A stretch of 64,000 bases of DNA, taken from Megascapheus bottae. Taxonomy: Eukaryota > Chordata > Mammalia > Rodentia > Geomyidae. Of the stretch, positions 1-13,600 are shown in pieces. Below the pieces are notes generated by a model that was not told the origin of the DNA, did not search any database, and saw only the letters and a program-made list of their open reading frames with translations. Position 1 is the first letter of the stretch, and every line of letters starts with the position of its first letter. The position numbers and the translations under genes were made by a program. Location of the stretch: the NCBI GenBank assembly GCA_024803745.1, contig JANJXV010000159.1:1114498-1178497 (forward strand), written 5' to 3'.

Positions 1-3000
1 ACCTGTGTGAAGTCATAGAATGGAGGTGTGTGAAGTCATAGAATGGCTGTGTTTGAAGTCATACAAAGGAGGTTTGTGAAGTCAGAATGCAGGTGTATGA
101 AGTCACAGAATGGAGGTGTGAGGTCATAGAATGGAGGTTTATGAAGTCAAACAATGGAGGTGTGTGAAGTCAAGGAAAGGAGGTGTGTGATGTCATAGTA
201 TTGAGGTGTGTGAAGTCATAGAATGGCGGTGTGTGAAGTCACAGAATGGAGGTGTGTGAACTCATGGAATGGAGGTGTGTGAAGTCAAAATGGAGATGTG
301 TGAAGTAATCCAATGGATGTGTGTGAACTCAAAGAATGGAGGTGTGTGAAGGGATAGAATGGAGGTGTGTGAACTCATAGAATGGAGGTGTGTGATTTCA
401 AAATAGAGGTGTGTGAAGTCATAGAATTTTGGTGTGTGAAGTCACAAAATGGAAGAGTGTGAAGTCAGAATGGAGGTGTGCGAATTCTTAGAATGGAAGT
501 GTTTGAAATCAGAATGGAGGTGTGTGAAGTCATAGAATGGAGGGGTGTGAAGTCACAGAATGGAGGTGTGTGAAGTCATAGAATGGAGGTGTGTGAAGTC
601 AGAATGGAGGTGTGTGAAGTCCTGGAATGGAGATGTGTGAACTCAGAATGGAGTTGTGTAAAGTCATAGAATGGAGGTGTGTGAAGTCATAGAATGGAGG
701 TGTGTGAAGTCATAGAATGGAAGTATGTGAAGTCATAGAATGGAGGTGTGTGAAGTCATAGAATGTTGGTGTGTGAAGTAAAAAATGGAGGTATGTGAAG
801 TCACATGAAGGAGGTGTGTGATGTCATAGAATGGAGGTGTGTGAAGTCATACAATGGAGGTGTGTGAAGACACAGAATGGAGGTGTGTGAAGTCATAGAA
901 TGGTGGTGTGTGAAGTCATAGAATGGATGTGTGTGATGTCACAGAATTGAGGTGTGTGAAGTCATGGAATGGAACTTTGTGAAGTCAAACAATGGAAGTG
1001 TGTGAAGTCACAGAAAGGATGTGTGTGAAGTCAGAATGGAGGTGTATGAAGTCACAGAATGGAGGTGTGTGAACTCAGAATAGAGGTGTGTGAAGTCACA
1101 GAATGGAGGTTTGTGAAGTCATAGAATGGAGGTGTGTGAAGTCATAGAATGGAGGTGTGTGAAGCCATAGAATGGATGTTTGTGAAGTAAGAATGAACGT
1201 GTGTGAATCACAGAATGGAGGTGTGTGAAGTCACAGAATGGAGGTGTGTGAAGTGATAGAATGGAGGTGTGTGAACTCATAGAATGGAGGTGTGTGAATT
1301 CACAATGGAGGTGTGTGAAGTCATATAATGGAGGTGTGTGAAGTCACAAAATGGAGGAGTGTGAAGTCAAAATGGAGGTGTGCGAATTCTTAGAATGGAA
1401 GTGTTTGAAATCAGAATGCAGGTGTGTGAAGTCATAGAATGAAGGGGTGTGAAGTCACAGAATGGAGGTGTGTGAAGTCATAGAATGGAGGTGTGTGAAG
1501 TCAGAGGTGGTGTGTGAAGTCATAGAATGGAGGTGTGTGAAGTCAAAAGAGGTGTGTGAAGTCATAGAATGGAGGTGTGTTAAACCATAGAATGTACGTG
1601 TGTGAAGTCACAGAATGGAGTTGTGTGAAGTCAAACAATGGAGGTGTGTCAACTCATACAATGGAGATGTGTGAAGTCATAGAATGGAGGGTTTGAAGTC
1701 ACAGAATGGAGGTGTGTGAAGTCACAGATTGGAGGTGTGCGAAATCATAGAATGGAGGTGTGCGAAGTCATAGAATGGAGGTGTGTGAAGTCGGAACGGA
1801 GGTTTGGGAAGTCATAGAATGGAGGTGTGTGAAGTCAGAATGGAGGTGTGTGAAGTCATAGAATGGAGTTGTGTGAAGTCACAGAATGGAGGTTTGTGAA
1901 GTCAGATTGGAGGTGTGTGAAGTCATGGAATGGAGGTGTGTGAATTCATAGAATGGAGGTGTGTGAACTCAGAATGGAGTTATGTAAAGTCATAGACTGG
2001 AGGTGTGTGAAGTCATAGAATGGAGGTGTGTGAACTCATAGAATGGAAGTGTGTGAAGTCATAGAATGGAAGTGTGTGGAGTCATAGAATGGAGGTGTGT
2101 GAAGTAAAAAATGGAGGTATGTGAAGTCACAGAAAGGAGGTGTGTGATGTCATAAAATGGAGGTGTATGAAGTCATACAATGGAGGTGTGTGAAGACACA
2201 GAATGGAGGTGTGAAGTCATAGAATGGTGGTGTGTGAAGTCATAGAATTTAGGTGTGTGAAGTCACAGAATTGAGGTGTGTGAAGTCATGGAATGGAGCT
2301 TTGTGAAGTCAAACAATGGAAGTGTGTGAAGTCACAGAAAGGAGGTGTGTGAAGTCAGAATGGAGGTGTATGAAGTCACAGAATGGAGGTGTGTGAACTC
2401 AGAATAGAGGTGTGTAAAGACACAGAATGGACGTGTGTGAAGCCATAGAATGGAGGTGTGTGAAGTCATAGAATGGAGGTGTGTGAAGCCATAGAATGGA
2501 TGTTTGTGAAGTAAGAATGAACGTGTGTGAATCACAGAATGGAGATGTGTGAAGTCACAGAATGGAGGTGTGTGAAGTGATAGAATGGAGGTGTGTGAAC
2601 TCATAGAATGGAGGTGTGTGAATTCACAATGGAAGTGTGTGAAGTCATAGAATGGAGGTGTGTGAAGTCACAAAATGGAGGAGTGTGAAGTCATAATGGA
2701 GGTGTGCGAATTCTTAGAATGGAAGTGTTTGAAATCAGAATGGAGGTGTGTGAAGTCATAGAATGGAGGGGTGTGAAGTCATAGAATGGAGGTGTGTGAA
2801 ATCAGAATGGAGGTGTGTGAATTCCTCGAATGGACATATGTGAACTCAGAATGGAGTTATGTAAAGTCATAGAATGGAGGTGTGTGAAGTCATAGAATGG
2901 AGGTGTTTGAAGTTATAGAAAGGAGGTTTGTGAAGTCAGAATGCAGGTGTGTGAAGTCAGAGAATGGAGGTGTGTGAGGTCATAGAATGGAGGTGTGTGA

Positions 3001-5150
3001 AATCAAACAGTGGAGGTGTGTGAAGTCAAGGAAAGGAGGTGTGTGATGTCATAGTATGGAGGTGTGTGAAGTCATAAAATGGCTGTGTGTGCAGTCACAG
3101 AATGGAGGTGTGTGAACTCATGGAATGGAGATGTGTTAAGTCACACTGGAGGTGTGTGAAGTCACAGAATGGAGGTGTGTGAAGTGGTAGAATTGAGGTG
3201 TGTGAACTCATAGAATGGAGGTGTGTGAATTCACAACGGAGGTGTGTGAAGTCATAGAATGGAGGTGTGTGAAGTCACAAAATGGAGGAGTGTGAAGTCA
3301 GAATGGAGGTGTGCGAATTCTTACAATGGAAGTTTTTGAAATCAGAATGGGGGTGTGTGAAGTCATAGAATGGAGGGGTGTGAAGTCATAGAATGGATGT
3401 GTGTGAAGTCACAGAATGGAGGTGTGTGAAGTCAGAATGGAGGTGTGTGACGTCCTGGAATGGAGATGTGTGAACTCAGAATGGAGTTGTGTAAAGTCAT
3501 AGAATGGAGATGTGTGAAGTCATAGAATGGAGGTGTGTGAAGTCATAGAATGGAAGTGTGTGAAGTCATAGAATGGAGGTGTGTGAAGTAAAAAATGGAG
3601 GTATGTGAAGTCACAGAAAGGAGGTGTGTGATGTCATAAAATGGAGGTGTGTGAAGTCATACAATGGAGGTGTGTGAAGACACAGAATGGAGGTGTGTGA
3701 AGTCATAGAAGGGTGGTGTGTGAAGTCATAGAATGGAGGTGTGTGAAGTCACAGAATTGAGGTGTGTGAAGTCATGGAATGGAGCTCTGTGAAGTCAAAC
3801 AATGGAAGTGTGTGAAGTCACAGAAAGAGGTGTGTGAAGTCAGAATGGAGGTGTATGAAGTCACAGAAATGAGGAGTGTGAACTCAGAATAGAGGTGTGT
3901 AAAAACACAGAATGGACGTGTGTGAAGTCATAGAATGGAGGTGTGTGAAGTCATAGAATGGAGGTGTGTGAAGCCATAGAATGGAGCTGTGTGAAGTCAG
4001 AGGGGGTGTGTGAAGTCATAGAATGGAGGTGTGTGAAGTCAGAGGAGGTGTGTGAAGTCATAGAATGGAGGTGTGTGAAGCCATAGAATGGATGTTTGTG
4101 CAGTAAGAATGAACGTGTGTGAATCACAGAATGGAGGTGTTTGAAGTCACAGAATGGAGGTGTGTTAAACCATAGAATGTAGGTGTGTGAAGTCACAGAA
4201 TGGAGCTGTGTGAAGTCATACAATGGAGGTGTGTCAACTCATACAATGGAGCTGTGTGAAGTCATAGAATGGAGGGTTTGAAGTCACAGAATGGAGGTGT
4301 GTGAAGTCACAGAATGGAGGTGTGCGAAATCATAGAATGGAGGTGTGCGAAGTCATAGAATGGAGGTGTGTGAAGTCGGAACGGAGGTTTGGGAAGTCAT
4401 AGAATGGAGGTGTGTGAAGTCAGAATGGAGGTGTGAGAAATCATAGAATGGAGTTGTGTGAAGTCACAATGGAGGTGTGTGAAGTCATAGAATGGAGGTG
4501 TGTGAAGTCACAGAATTGAGGTGTGTGAAGTCATAGAATGCAGGTGTGTGAATTCAGAATGGAGTTTCCGAAGTCATAGAATGGAAGCGTTTGAATTCAG
4601 AAGGAAGGCGTGTGAAGTCACAGAATGGAGGTGTGTAAAGTCATAGAATGTAGGTGTGTGAAGTCATAGAATGGAAGTGTGTGAAGTCATAAAATGGACG
4701 TGTGTGAAGTCATAGAATGGAGGTGTGTGAAGTCAAACAGTGGAGGTGTGTGAAGTCACAGAAAATAGGGGTGTGATGTCATAGAATGGAGGTGTGTGAA
4801 GTAATAGAATGGAGGTGTGTGAAGTCACAGAATGGAGGTGTGTGAAGTCAAACAATGGAGGTGTGTGAAGTCACAGAAAATAGGTGTGTGATGTCATAGA
4901 ATGGAGGTGTGTGAAGTAATAGAATGGAGGTGTGTGAAGTCACAGAATGGAGGAGTGTGAAGTCATGGAATGCAGGTGTGTGAAGTGACAGAATGGAGGT
5001 GTGTGAAGTCATAAAATTGAGGTGTGTGAACTCATAGAATGGAGTTGTGTGAAGTCATAGAATGGAGGTGTGTGAACTCATAGAATGGAGTTGTGTGAAG
5101 TCACAATGGAGGTGTGTGAAGTCATAGAATGGAGGTGTGTGAAGTCACAC
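1..5150 (+). repeat. Divergent sub-array with loose 1.32-1.49 kb HOR spacing
   Basis: Monomers here carry more scattered substitutions than in the centre. Landmarks recur at uneven intervals: CGAATTCTTA at 481, 1383, 2707 and 3314; AAACAATGGA after GAAGTC at 987, 2311 and 3797; GAATGAACGTGTGTG at 1191, 2515 and 4107. The 1,324-bp spacing is shared by all three landmarks between the second and third kilobase, and about 1,486 bp separates the next pair, so roughly three degenerate HOR copies are present. The CGAATTCTTA block reappears near 20.37, 33.65, 37.81 and 45.44 kb, so this region shares HOR types with the array centre. No gene or regulatory unit is visible. Confidence 0.8.
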
Positions 5151-5431
5151 AATCGAGGTCTGTGAAGCCATAGAATAGAGGTGTGTGAAATCATAGGATG
5201 GAGATGTGTGAATTCACAATGGAAGTGTGTGAAGTCACAGAATGGAGGTGTGTGAAGTCATAAAATGAAGGTGTGTGAAGTCACAGAATGGAGGTGTGTG
5301 AACTCAGAATGGAGGTGTGTGAAGTCATAGATGGAGGTGTATGAAGACATAGTATGGAGGTGTGTGAAATCATAGAATGGGGGTGTGTGAAGTCAGAATG
5401 GAGGTGCGTGAACACATAGAATGGAGGTGTG

Positions 5432-5439
5432 TGACGTCA
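5432..5439. promoter_or_regulatory. CRE palindrome TGACGTCA embedded in the satellite (one of many)
   Basis: The perfect 8-bp palindrome TGACGTCA is present. It arises from the standard monomer TGAAGTCA by one A-to-C change. The same motif is seen at 7485, 7729, 9316, 12776, 13085, 15588, 15897, 18680, 21211, 22649, 31964, 36124 and other places, mostly followed by CAATGGAAG or CAGAATGG. TGACGTCA is the established consensus for CREB/ATF dimers. Binding or activity in this array is unknown; amplification of one variant monomer is enough to explain its frequency. Confidence 0.35.
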
Positions 5440-6429
5440 CAATGGAAGTGTGTGAAGTCATAGAATGGAGGTGTGTGAAGTCACAGAATGGAGGTATGTG
5501 AAGTCATAGAATGGAGGTGTGTGAAGTCACAGAATGGAGGTGCGTAAAGTTATAGAATAGAGGTTTGTGAAGTTATAGAATGGATGTTTGTGAAGTAAGA
5601 ATGAAGGTGTGTGAAGTCATAAAATGGAGATGTGTGACGGCAAAGAATGGAGGTATGTGAATTCAGAGAATGGAGCTGTGTGAAGTCAGAATGGAGGTGT
5701 GTGAAGTCACAGAATAGAGGTGTGTCAACTCAGAATGGAGGTGTGTGAAGTCACAGAATGGAGGTGTGTGAACTCATAGAATGGAGGTGTGTGAAGTCAT
5801 AGAATGGAGGTGTGTGAAGTCAGAATGGAGGTGTGTGAAGTCACAGAATGGAGGTGTGTCAACTCAGAATGGAGGTGTGTGAAGTCACAGAATGGAGGTG
5901 TGTGAATTCATAGAATGGAGGTGTGTGAAGTCACAGAATGGAGGTGTGTGAAGTCATAGAATGGAGGTGTGTGAAGTCATAGAATGGATGTTTGTGAAGT
6001 AAGAATGAACGTGTGTGAATCACAGAATGGAGATGTGTGGAGTCAGAGGTGGTTTGTGACGTCATAGAATGGAGGTGTGTGAAGTCAGAATGGAGGTGTG
6101 TGAAGTCAGAATGGAGGTGGGAAGTCATAGAATGGAGGTGGGTGAAGTCATAGAATGCAGGTGTGTGAAGTCACAGAAGGGAGGTGTGTGAAGTGATAGA
6201 ATGGAGGTGTGTGAACTCATAAATGGAGGTGTGTGAATTCACAATGGAGCCGTTTGAAGCCATAGAATGGAGGTGTTTGAAGTAAAAAATGGAGGTTTGT
6301 GAAGTCACAGAAAGGAGGTGTGTGATGTCATAGAATGGAGTTGTGTGAAGTCATACAATGGAGGTGTGTGAAGACACAGAATGGAGGTGTGTGAAGTCAT
6401 AGAATGGTGGTGTGCGAAGTCATAGAATG

Positions 6430-9390
6430 GAGGTGTGTGAAGTCACACAATCGAGGTCTGTGAAGCCATAGAATAGAGGTGTGTGAAATCATAGAATGGA
6501 GATGTGTGAATTCACAATGGAGGTGTGAGAAGTCAAAAATGTAGGTGTCTGAAGTCACAGAATGGAAGAGTGTGAGGTCAGAATGGAGGTGTGCGAAGTC
6601 ATAGAATGGGAGTGTTTGAAGTCAGAAGGAAGGTGTGTGAAGTCTCAGAATGGAGGTGTGTGAAGTCCGAATTGCGGTGTGTGAAATCGTAGAAGGGCGG
6701 TGTGTGAAATCACAGTGGAGGTGAACGAAGTCATAGAATGGAGGTGTGTGAAGTCACAGAATGGTGGTGTGTGAAGTCAGAATGGAGGTGTCTGAAGTCA
6801 CAGAATGGAGGTGTGTGAACTCAGAGTACAGGTGTGTGAAGATACAGAATGGAGGTGTGTGAAGTCATAGAATGGAGGTTTGTGAAGTCATAGAATGGAG
6901 GTGTGTGAAGTCATAGAATGGATGTTTGTGAAGTAAGAATGAACGTGTGTGAATCACAGAATGGAGGTGTGTGAAGTCAAAGAATGGAGGTGTGTGAAGT
7001 CAGAGCAGGTGTGTGAAGCCATAGAATGGAGGTGTGTGAAGTCAGAGGAGGTGTGTGAAGTCATAGAATGGAGGTGTGTGAAGTCATAGAATGGATGTTT
7101 GTGAAGTAAGAATGAACGTGTGTGAATCACAGAATAGAGGTGTGTGAAGTCATAGAATGGAGGTGTGTGAAGTCATAGAATGGAGGTGTGTGAAGTCACA
7201 GAATGGAGGTTTGTGAACCATAGAATGTAGGTGTGTGAAGTCACAGAATGGAGTTGTGTGAAGTCATACAATGGAGGTGTGTGAACTCATCCAATGGAGC
7301 TGTGTGAAGTCATAGAGTGGAGGTGAGTGAAGTCAGAGATTCGAAGTCTGTGAAGTCATAGAATGGAGGTGTGTGATGTCAGAATGGAGGTGTGCGAAGT
7401 CATAGAATAGAGGTTTGTGAAGTCAGAATGGAGGTGTGTGAAGTCATAGAATGGAGGTGTGTGAACTCACAGGATTGAGGTGTGTGACGTCACAATGGAA
7501 GTGTGTGAAGTCACAGAATGGAGGTGTGTGAAGTCATAAAATGGAGGTGTGTGAAGTCAGAATGGAAGTGTGTGAAGTCACAGAATGGAGGTGTGTGAAC
7601 TCAGAATGGAGGTGTGTGAAGTCATAGATGGAGGTGCATGAAGACATAGTATGGAGGTGTGTGAAATCATAGAATGGGGGTGTGTGAAGTCAGAATGGAG
7701 GTGTGTGAACGCATAGAATGGAGGTGTGTGACGTCACAATGGAAGTGTGTGAAGTCATAGAATGGAGGTGTGTGAAGTCACAGAATGGAGGTATGTGAAG
7801 TCAAACAATGGAGGTGTGTGAAGTCACATAAAATAGGTGTGTGATGTCATAGAATGGAGGTGTGTGAAGTCACAGAATGGAGGAGTGTGAAGTCATGGAA
7901 TGCAGGTGTGTGAAGTGACGGAATGGAGGTGTGTGAAGTCATAAAATTGAGGTGTGTGAACTCATAGAATGGAGTTGTGTGAAGTCACAATGGAGGTGTG
8001 TGAAGTCATAGAATGGAGGTGTGTGAAGTCACACAATCGAGGTCTGTGAAGCCATAGAATAGAGGTGTGTGAAATCATAGAATGGAGATGTGTGAATTCA
8101 CAATGGAGGTGTGAGAATTCATAGAATGGAGGTGTCTGAAGTCACAGAATGGAAGAGTGTGAGGTCAGAATGGAGGTGTGCGAAGTCATAGAATGGGAGT
8201 GTTTGAAGTCAGAAGGAAGGTGTGTGAAGTCACAGAATGGAGGTGTGTGAAGTCCGAATTGCGGTGTGTGAAATCATAGAAGGGCGGTGTGTGAAGTCAC
8301 AGTGGAGGTGAACGAAGTCATAGAATAGAGGTGTATGAAGTCACAGAATGGAGGTGTGTGAAGTCAGAATGGAGGTGTCTGAAGTCACAGAATGGAGGTG
8401 TGTGAACTCAGAGTACAGGTGTGTGAAGATACAGAATGGAGGTGTGTGAAGTCATAGAATGGAGGTTTGTGAAGTCATAGAATGGAGGTGTGTGAAGTCA
8501 TAGAATGGATGTTTGTGAAGTAAGAATGAACGTGTGTGAATCACAGAATGGAGGTGTGTGAAGTCAAAGAATGGAGGTGTGTGAAGTCAGAGCAGGTGTG
8601 TGAAGCCATAGAATGGAGGTGTGTGAAGTCAGAGGAGGTGTGTGAAGTCATAGAATGGAGGTGTGTGAAGTCATAGAATGGATGTTTTTGAAGTAAGAAT
8701 GAACGTGTGTGAATCACAGAATACAGATGTGTGAAGTCATAGAATGGAGGTGTGTGAAGTCATAGAATGGAGGTGTGTGAAGTCACAGAATGGAGGTTTG
8801 TGAACCATAGAATGTAGGTGTGTGAAGTCACAGAATGGAGTTGTGTGAAGTCATACAATGGAGGTGTGTGAACTCATACAATGGAGCTGTGTGAAGTCAT
8901 AGAGTGGAGGTGAGTGAAGTCAGAGATTCGAAGTCTGTGAAATCATAGAATGGAGGTGTGTGATGTCAGAATGGAGGTGTGCGAAGTCATAGAATAGAGG
9001 TTTGTGAAGTCAGAATGGAGGTGTGTGAAGTCATAGAATAGAGGTGTGTGATCTCATAGGATTGAGGTGTGTGACATCACAATGGAAGTGTGTGAAGTCA
9101 CAGAATGGAGGTGTGTGAAGTCATAAAATGGAGGTGTGTGAAGTCAGAATGGAAGTGTGTGAAGTCACAGAATGGAGGTGTGTGAACTCAGAATGGAGGT
9201 GTGTGAAGTCATAGATGGAGGTGTATGAAGACATAGTATGGAGGTGTGTGAAATCATAGAATGGGGGTGTGCGAAGTCAGAATGGAGGTGTGTGAACGCA
9301 TAGAATGGAGGTGTGTGACGTCACAATGGAAGTGTGTGAAGTCATAGAATGGAGGTGTGTGAAGTCACAGAATGGAGGTATGTGAAGTCA
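6430..9390 (+). repeat. 1,587-bp HOR tandem pair inside family A
   Basis: The GAATGAACG landmark occurs as a doublet at 6937/7110 and again at 8524/8697, a shift of exactly 1,587 bp for both members. The CACAATCGAGG landmark shifts 1,586 bp (6450 to 8036). Matching continues to about 7,790 in the first copy and 9,380 in the second, where AAACAATGG and TAGAATGG variants separate them. Compared with the 1,482-bp HOR at the right end of the window, this version has roughly 105 bp more, accounted for at least in part by extra short monomers with GTCAGAGCAGG and GTCAGAGGAGG. Confidence 0.8.
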
Positions 9391-9952
9391 TAGAATGGAG
9401 GTGTGTGAAGTCACAGAATAGAGGTGCGTAAAGTTATAGAATGGAGGTTTGTGAAGTTATAGAATGGATGTTTGTGAAGTAAGAATGAAGGTGTGTGAAG
9501 TCATAAAATGGAGGTGTGTGACGGCAAAGAATGGAGGTATGTGAATTCAGAGAATGGAGCTGTGTGAAGTCAGAATGGAGGTGTATGAAGTCACAGAATG
9601 GAGGTGTGTCAACTCAGAATGGAGGTGTGTGAAGTCACGGAATGGAGGTGTGTGAACTCATAGAATGGAGGTGTGTGAAGTCATAGAATGGAGGTGTGTG
9701 AAGTCAGAATGGAGATGTGTGAAGTCACAGAATTGAGGTGTGTGAACACAGAATGGAGGTGTGTGAAGTCACAGAATGGAGGTGTGTGAAGTCATAGAAT
9801 GGAGGTGTGTGAAGTCATAGAATGGATGATTGTGAAGTAAGAATGAACGTGTGTGAATCACAGAATGGAGGTGTGTGGAGTCAGAGGTGGTGTGTGAAGT
9901 CATAGAATGGAGTTGTGTGAAGCCAGAATGGAGGTGTGTGAAGTCAGAATGG

Positions 9953-9960
9953 AGGTGTGA
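9953..9960 (+). promoter_or_regulatory. T-box half-site-like AGGTGTGA created by loss of a GT pair
   Basis: The full monomer reads AGGTGTGTGA; the 21-bp variant reads AGGTGTGA, the reverse complement of TCACACCT, the known T-box half-site. It recurs wherever the GT-deleted monomer occurs (for example 114-121, 10,066-10,073 and 13,145-13,152). Presence is certain, function is not shown. Confidence 0.25.
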
Positions 9961-10639
9961 AGTCATAGAATGGAGGTGGGTGAAGTCATAGAATGCAGGT
10001 GTGTGAAGTCACAGAAGGGAGGTGTGTGAAGTCATAAAATGAGGGTTTGTGAACTCATAGAATGGAGGTGTGAAGTCATAGATTGGAGGTGTGTGAAGTC
10101 ACAGAATGGAGGTGTGTGAAGTGATAGAATGGAGGTGTGTGAACTCATAGAATGGAGGTGTGTGAATTCAAATGGAGCTGTTTGAAGCCATAGAATTGAG
10201 GTGTTTGAAGTAAAAAATGGAGGTTTGTGAAGTCACAGAAAGGAGGTGTGTGATGTCATAGAATGGAGGTGTGTGAAGTCATACAATGGAGGTGTGTGAA
10301 GACACAGAATGGAGGTGTGTGAAGTCATAGAATGGTGGTGTGTGAAGTCATAGAATCGTGGTTTGTGAAGTCACAGAATGGAGGTGTGTGAAGTCATGGA
10401 ATGGAGCTTTGTGAAGTCAAACAATGAAAGGGTGTGAAGTCACAGAAAAGAAGTGTGTGAAGTCATAGAATGGAGGTGTGTGAAGTCATAGAATGTAGGT
10501 GTGTGAAGTCAGAGAATAGAAGGGTGTGAAGTCATAGAATGGAGGTGTGTGAGGTCATAGAATGGAGGTGTGTGAAATCAAACAATGGAGGTGTGTGAAG
10601 TCAAGGAAAGGAGGTGTGTGATGTCATAGTATGGAGGTG

Positions 10640-13600
10640 TGTGAAGTCATAGAATGGCGGTGTGTGAAGTCACAGAATGGAGGTGTGTGAACTCATGGAT
10701 TGGAGGTGTGTGAAGTCACAATGGAGGTGTTTGAATTAATCGAATGGAGGTGTGTGAAGTCACAGAATGGAGGTGTGTGAAGTGATAGAATGGAGGTGTG
10801 TGAACTCATAGAATGGAGGTGTGTGAATTCACAATGGAGGTGTGTGAAGTCATAGAATGGAGGTGTGTGAAGTCACAAAATGGAGGAGTGTGAAGTCAGA
10901 ATGGAGGTGTGTGAAGTCCTGGAATGGAGATGTGTGAACTCAGAATGGAGTTGTGTAAAGTCATTGAATGGAGGTGTGTGAAGTCATAGAATGGAGGTGT
11001 GTGAAGTCATGGAATGGAAGTGTGTGAAGTCATAGAATGGAGGTGCGTGAAGTCATAGAATGGAGGTGTGAGAAGTAAAATATGGAGGTATGTGAAGTCA
11101 CAAAGGAGGTGTGTGATGTCATAAAATGGAGGTGTGTGAAGTCATACAATGGAGGTGTGTGAAGACACAGAATGGAGGTGTGTGAAGTCATAGAAAGGTG
11201 GTGTGTGAAGTCATAGTATGGAGGTTTGTGAAATCACAGAATTGAGGTGTGTGAAGTCATGGAATGGAGCTTTGTGAATCAAACAATGGAAGTGTGTGAA
11301 GTCATAGATAGGAGGTGTGTGAAGTCAGAATGGAGGTGTATGAAGTAACAGAATGGAGGTGTGTGAACTCAGAATAGAGGTGTGTAAAGACACAGAATGG
11401 ACGTGTGTGAAGTCATAGAATAGAGATGTGTGCAGTCATAGAATGGAGGTGTGTGAAGCCAAAGAATGGATGTTTGTGAAATAAGAATGAACGTGTGTGA
11501 ATCACAGAATGGAGGTGTGTGAAGTCACAGAATGGAGGTGTGTGAAGTCAGAGGTGGTGTGTGAAGTCATAGAATGGAGGTGTGTGAAGTCAGAGGAAGT
11601 GTGTGAAGTCACAGAATGGAGGTGTGTTAAACCATAGAATGTAGGTGTGTGAAGTCACAGAATGGAGTTGTGTGAAGTCATACAATGGAGGTGTGTCAAC
11701 TCATACAATGGAGCTGTGTGAAGTCATAGAATGCAGGGTTTGAAGTCACAGAATGGAGGTGTGTGAAGTCACAGAATGGAGGTGTGCGAAATCATAGAAT
11801 GGAGGTGTGCGAAGTCATAGAATGGAGGTGTGTGAAGTCGGAACGGAGGTTTGGGAAGTCATAGAATGGAGGTGTGTGAAGTCATAGAATGGAGGTGTGT
11901 GAGGTCACAGAATGGAGGAGTGTGAAATCATGGAATGCAGGTGTGTGAGGTGACAGAATGGAGGTGTGTGAAGTCATAAAATTGCGGTGTGCGAACACAT
12001 AGAAGGGAGGTGTGTGAAGTCACAGTGTAGGTGAACGAAGTCAAAGGATGGAGGTGTGTGAAGTCACAGAATGGAGGTGTGTGAAGTCAGAATGGAGGTG
12101 TCTGAAGTCACAGAATGGAGATGTGTGAACTCAGAGTAGAGGTGTGTGAAGATACAGAATGGAGGTGTGTGAAGTCATAGAATGGAGGTTTGTGAAGTCA
12201 TAGAATGGAGGTGTGTGAAGTCATAGAATGGATGTTTGTGAAGTAAGAATGAACGTGTGTGAATCACAGAATGGAGGTGTGTGAAGTCAAAGAATGGAGG
12301 TGTGTGAAGTCAGAGGAGGTGTGTGAAGCCATAGAATGTAGGTGTGTGAAGTCATAGAATGGATGTTTGTGAAGTAAGAATGAACGTGTGTGAATCACAG
12401 AATGGAGGTGTGTGAAGTCATAGAATGGAGGTGTGTGAAGTCATAGAATGGAGGTGTGTGAAGTCACAGAATGGACGTTTGTGAACCATACAATGGAGGT
12501 GTGTGAAGTCATACAATGGAGTTGTGTGAACTCATACAGTGGAGCTGTGTGAAGTCATAGTATGGAGGTGTGTGAAGTCACAGAATGGAGGTGGGTGAAG
12601 TCATAGAGTGGAGGTGAGTGAAGTTACAGATTCGAAGCCTGTGAAGTCATAGAATGGAGGTGTGTGATGTCAGAATGGAGGTGTGCGAAGTCATAGAATA
12701 GAGGTTTGTGAAGTCAGAATGGAGGTGTGTGAAGTCATAGAATGGAGGTGTGTGAACTCATAGGATTGAGGTGTATGACGTCACAATGGAAGTGTGTGAA
12801 GTCACAAAATGGAGGTGTGTGAAGTCATAAAATGGAGGTGTGTGAAGTCAGAATGGAAGTGTGTGAAGTCACAGAATGGAGGTGTGTGAACTCAGAATGG
12901 AGGTGTGTGAAGTCACAGATGGAGATGTATGAAGACATAGTATAGAGGTGTGTGAAATCATAGAATGGAGTTTGGTGAAGTCACAGAATGGAGCTGTGTG
13001 AATTCAGAATGGAGGTGTGAAATCATAGAATGGGGGTGTGTGAAGTCAGAATGGAGGTGTGTGAACTCATAGAATGGAGGTGTGTGACGTCACAATGGAA
13101 GTGTGTGAAGTCATAGAATGGAGGTGTGTGAACTCATAAAATGGAGGTGTGAAGTCATAGATTGGAGGTGTGTGAACTCATGCAATGGAGGTGTGTGAAG
13201 TCACAATGGAGGTGTGTGAAGTAATCGAATGGAGGTGTGTGAAGTCACAGAATGGAGTTGTGTGAAGTGGTAGAATTGAGGTGTGTGAACTCATAGAATG
13301 GAGGTGTGTGAATTCACAATGGAGCTGTTTGAAGTCATAGAATGGAGGTGTTTGAAGTAAAAAAATGGAGGTGTGTGAAATCAAAGAAAGGGGTGTGTGA
13401 TGTAATAGTATGGAGGTGTGTGAAGTCATAGAATGGCACTGTGTGAAGTCACAGAATGGAGGTGTGTGAACTCATGGAATGGAGGTGTGTGAAGTCACAA
13501 TGAAGGTGTGTGAATTAATCGAATGGAGGTGTTTGAAGTCACAGAATGGAGGTGTGTGAAGTGATAGAATGGAGGTGTGTGGACTCATAGAATGGAGGTG

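Larger units (their letters stand above)
5150..10640 (+). repeat. HOR family A, first occurrence
   Basis: Diagnostic variants are CACACAATCGAGGTCTG (the ATCGAG starts at 5152, 6450 and 8036), GTCCGAATTGCGG, GGTGAACGAAG and GAGATTCGAAGTCTG. The same order of variants is found again at about 55.1-60.5 kb with a shift close to 50 kb (for example 8524 to 58645, and 8697 to 58818, both 50,121 bp). Family A differs from the neighbouring family B by these monomer variants rather than by a different basic unit. Confidence 0.82.

Noticed and set aside
2332..2604. Minus-strand open frames of 60-90 codons, the longest at 2332-2604 and 3951-4223
   Set aside because: Three 23-bp units make 69 nt, so one minus frame reads through all phases and gives HTPPFYDFTHLHSMTSHTS with one TGA per 69 nt. 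Frames stay open only where 21-bp or substituted monomers skip the TGA. They start and stop within the satellite and show no domain, signal or codon structure. Other examples (5931, 9769, 13178, 18798, 32082, 36242, 43894, 55912, 56936, 60679) have the same cause.
2707..2716. GAATTC and other restriction-like palindromes as functional sites
   Set aside because: They are single-base variants of GAAGTC spread by HOR copying; nothing suggests a role.
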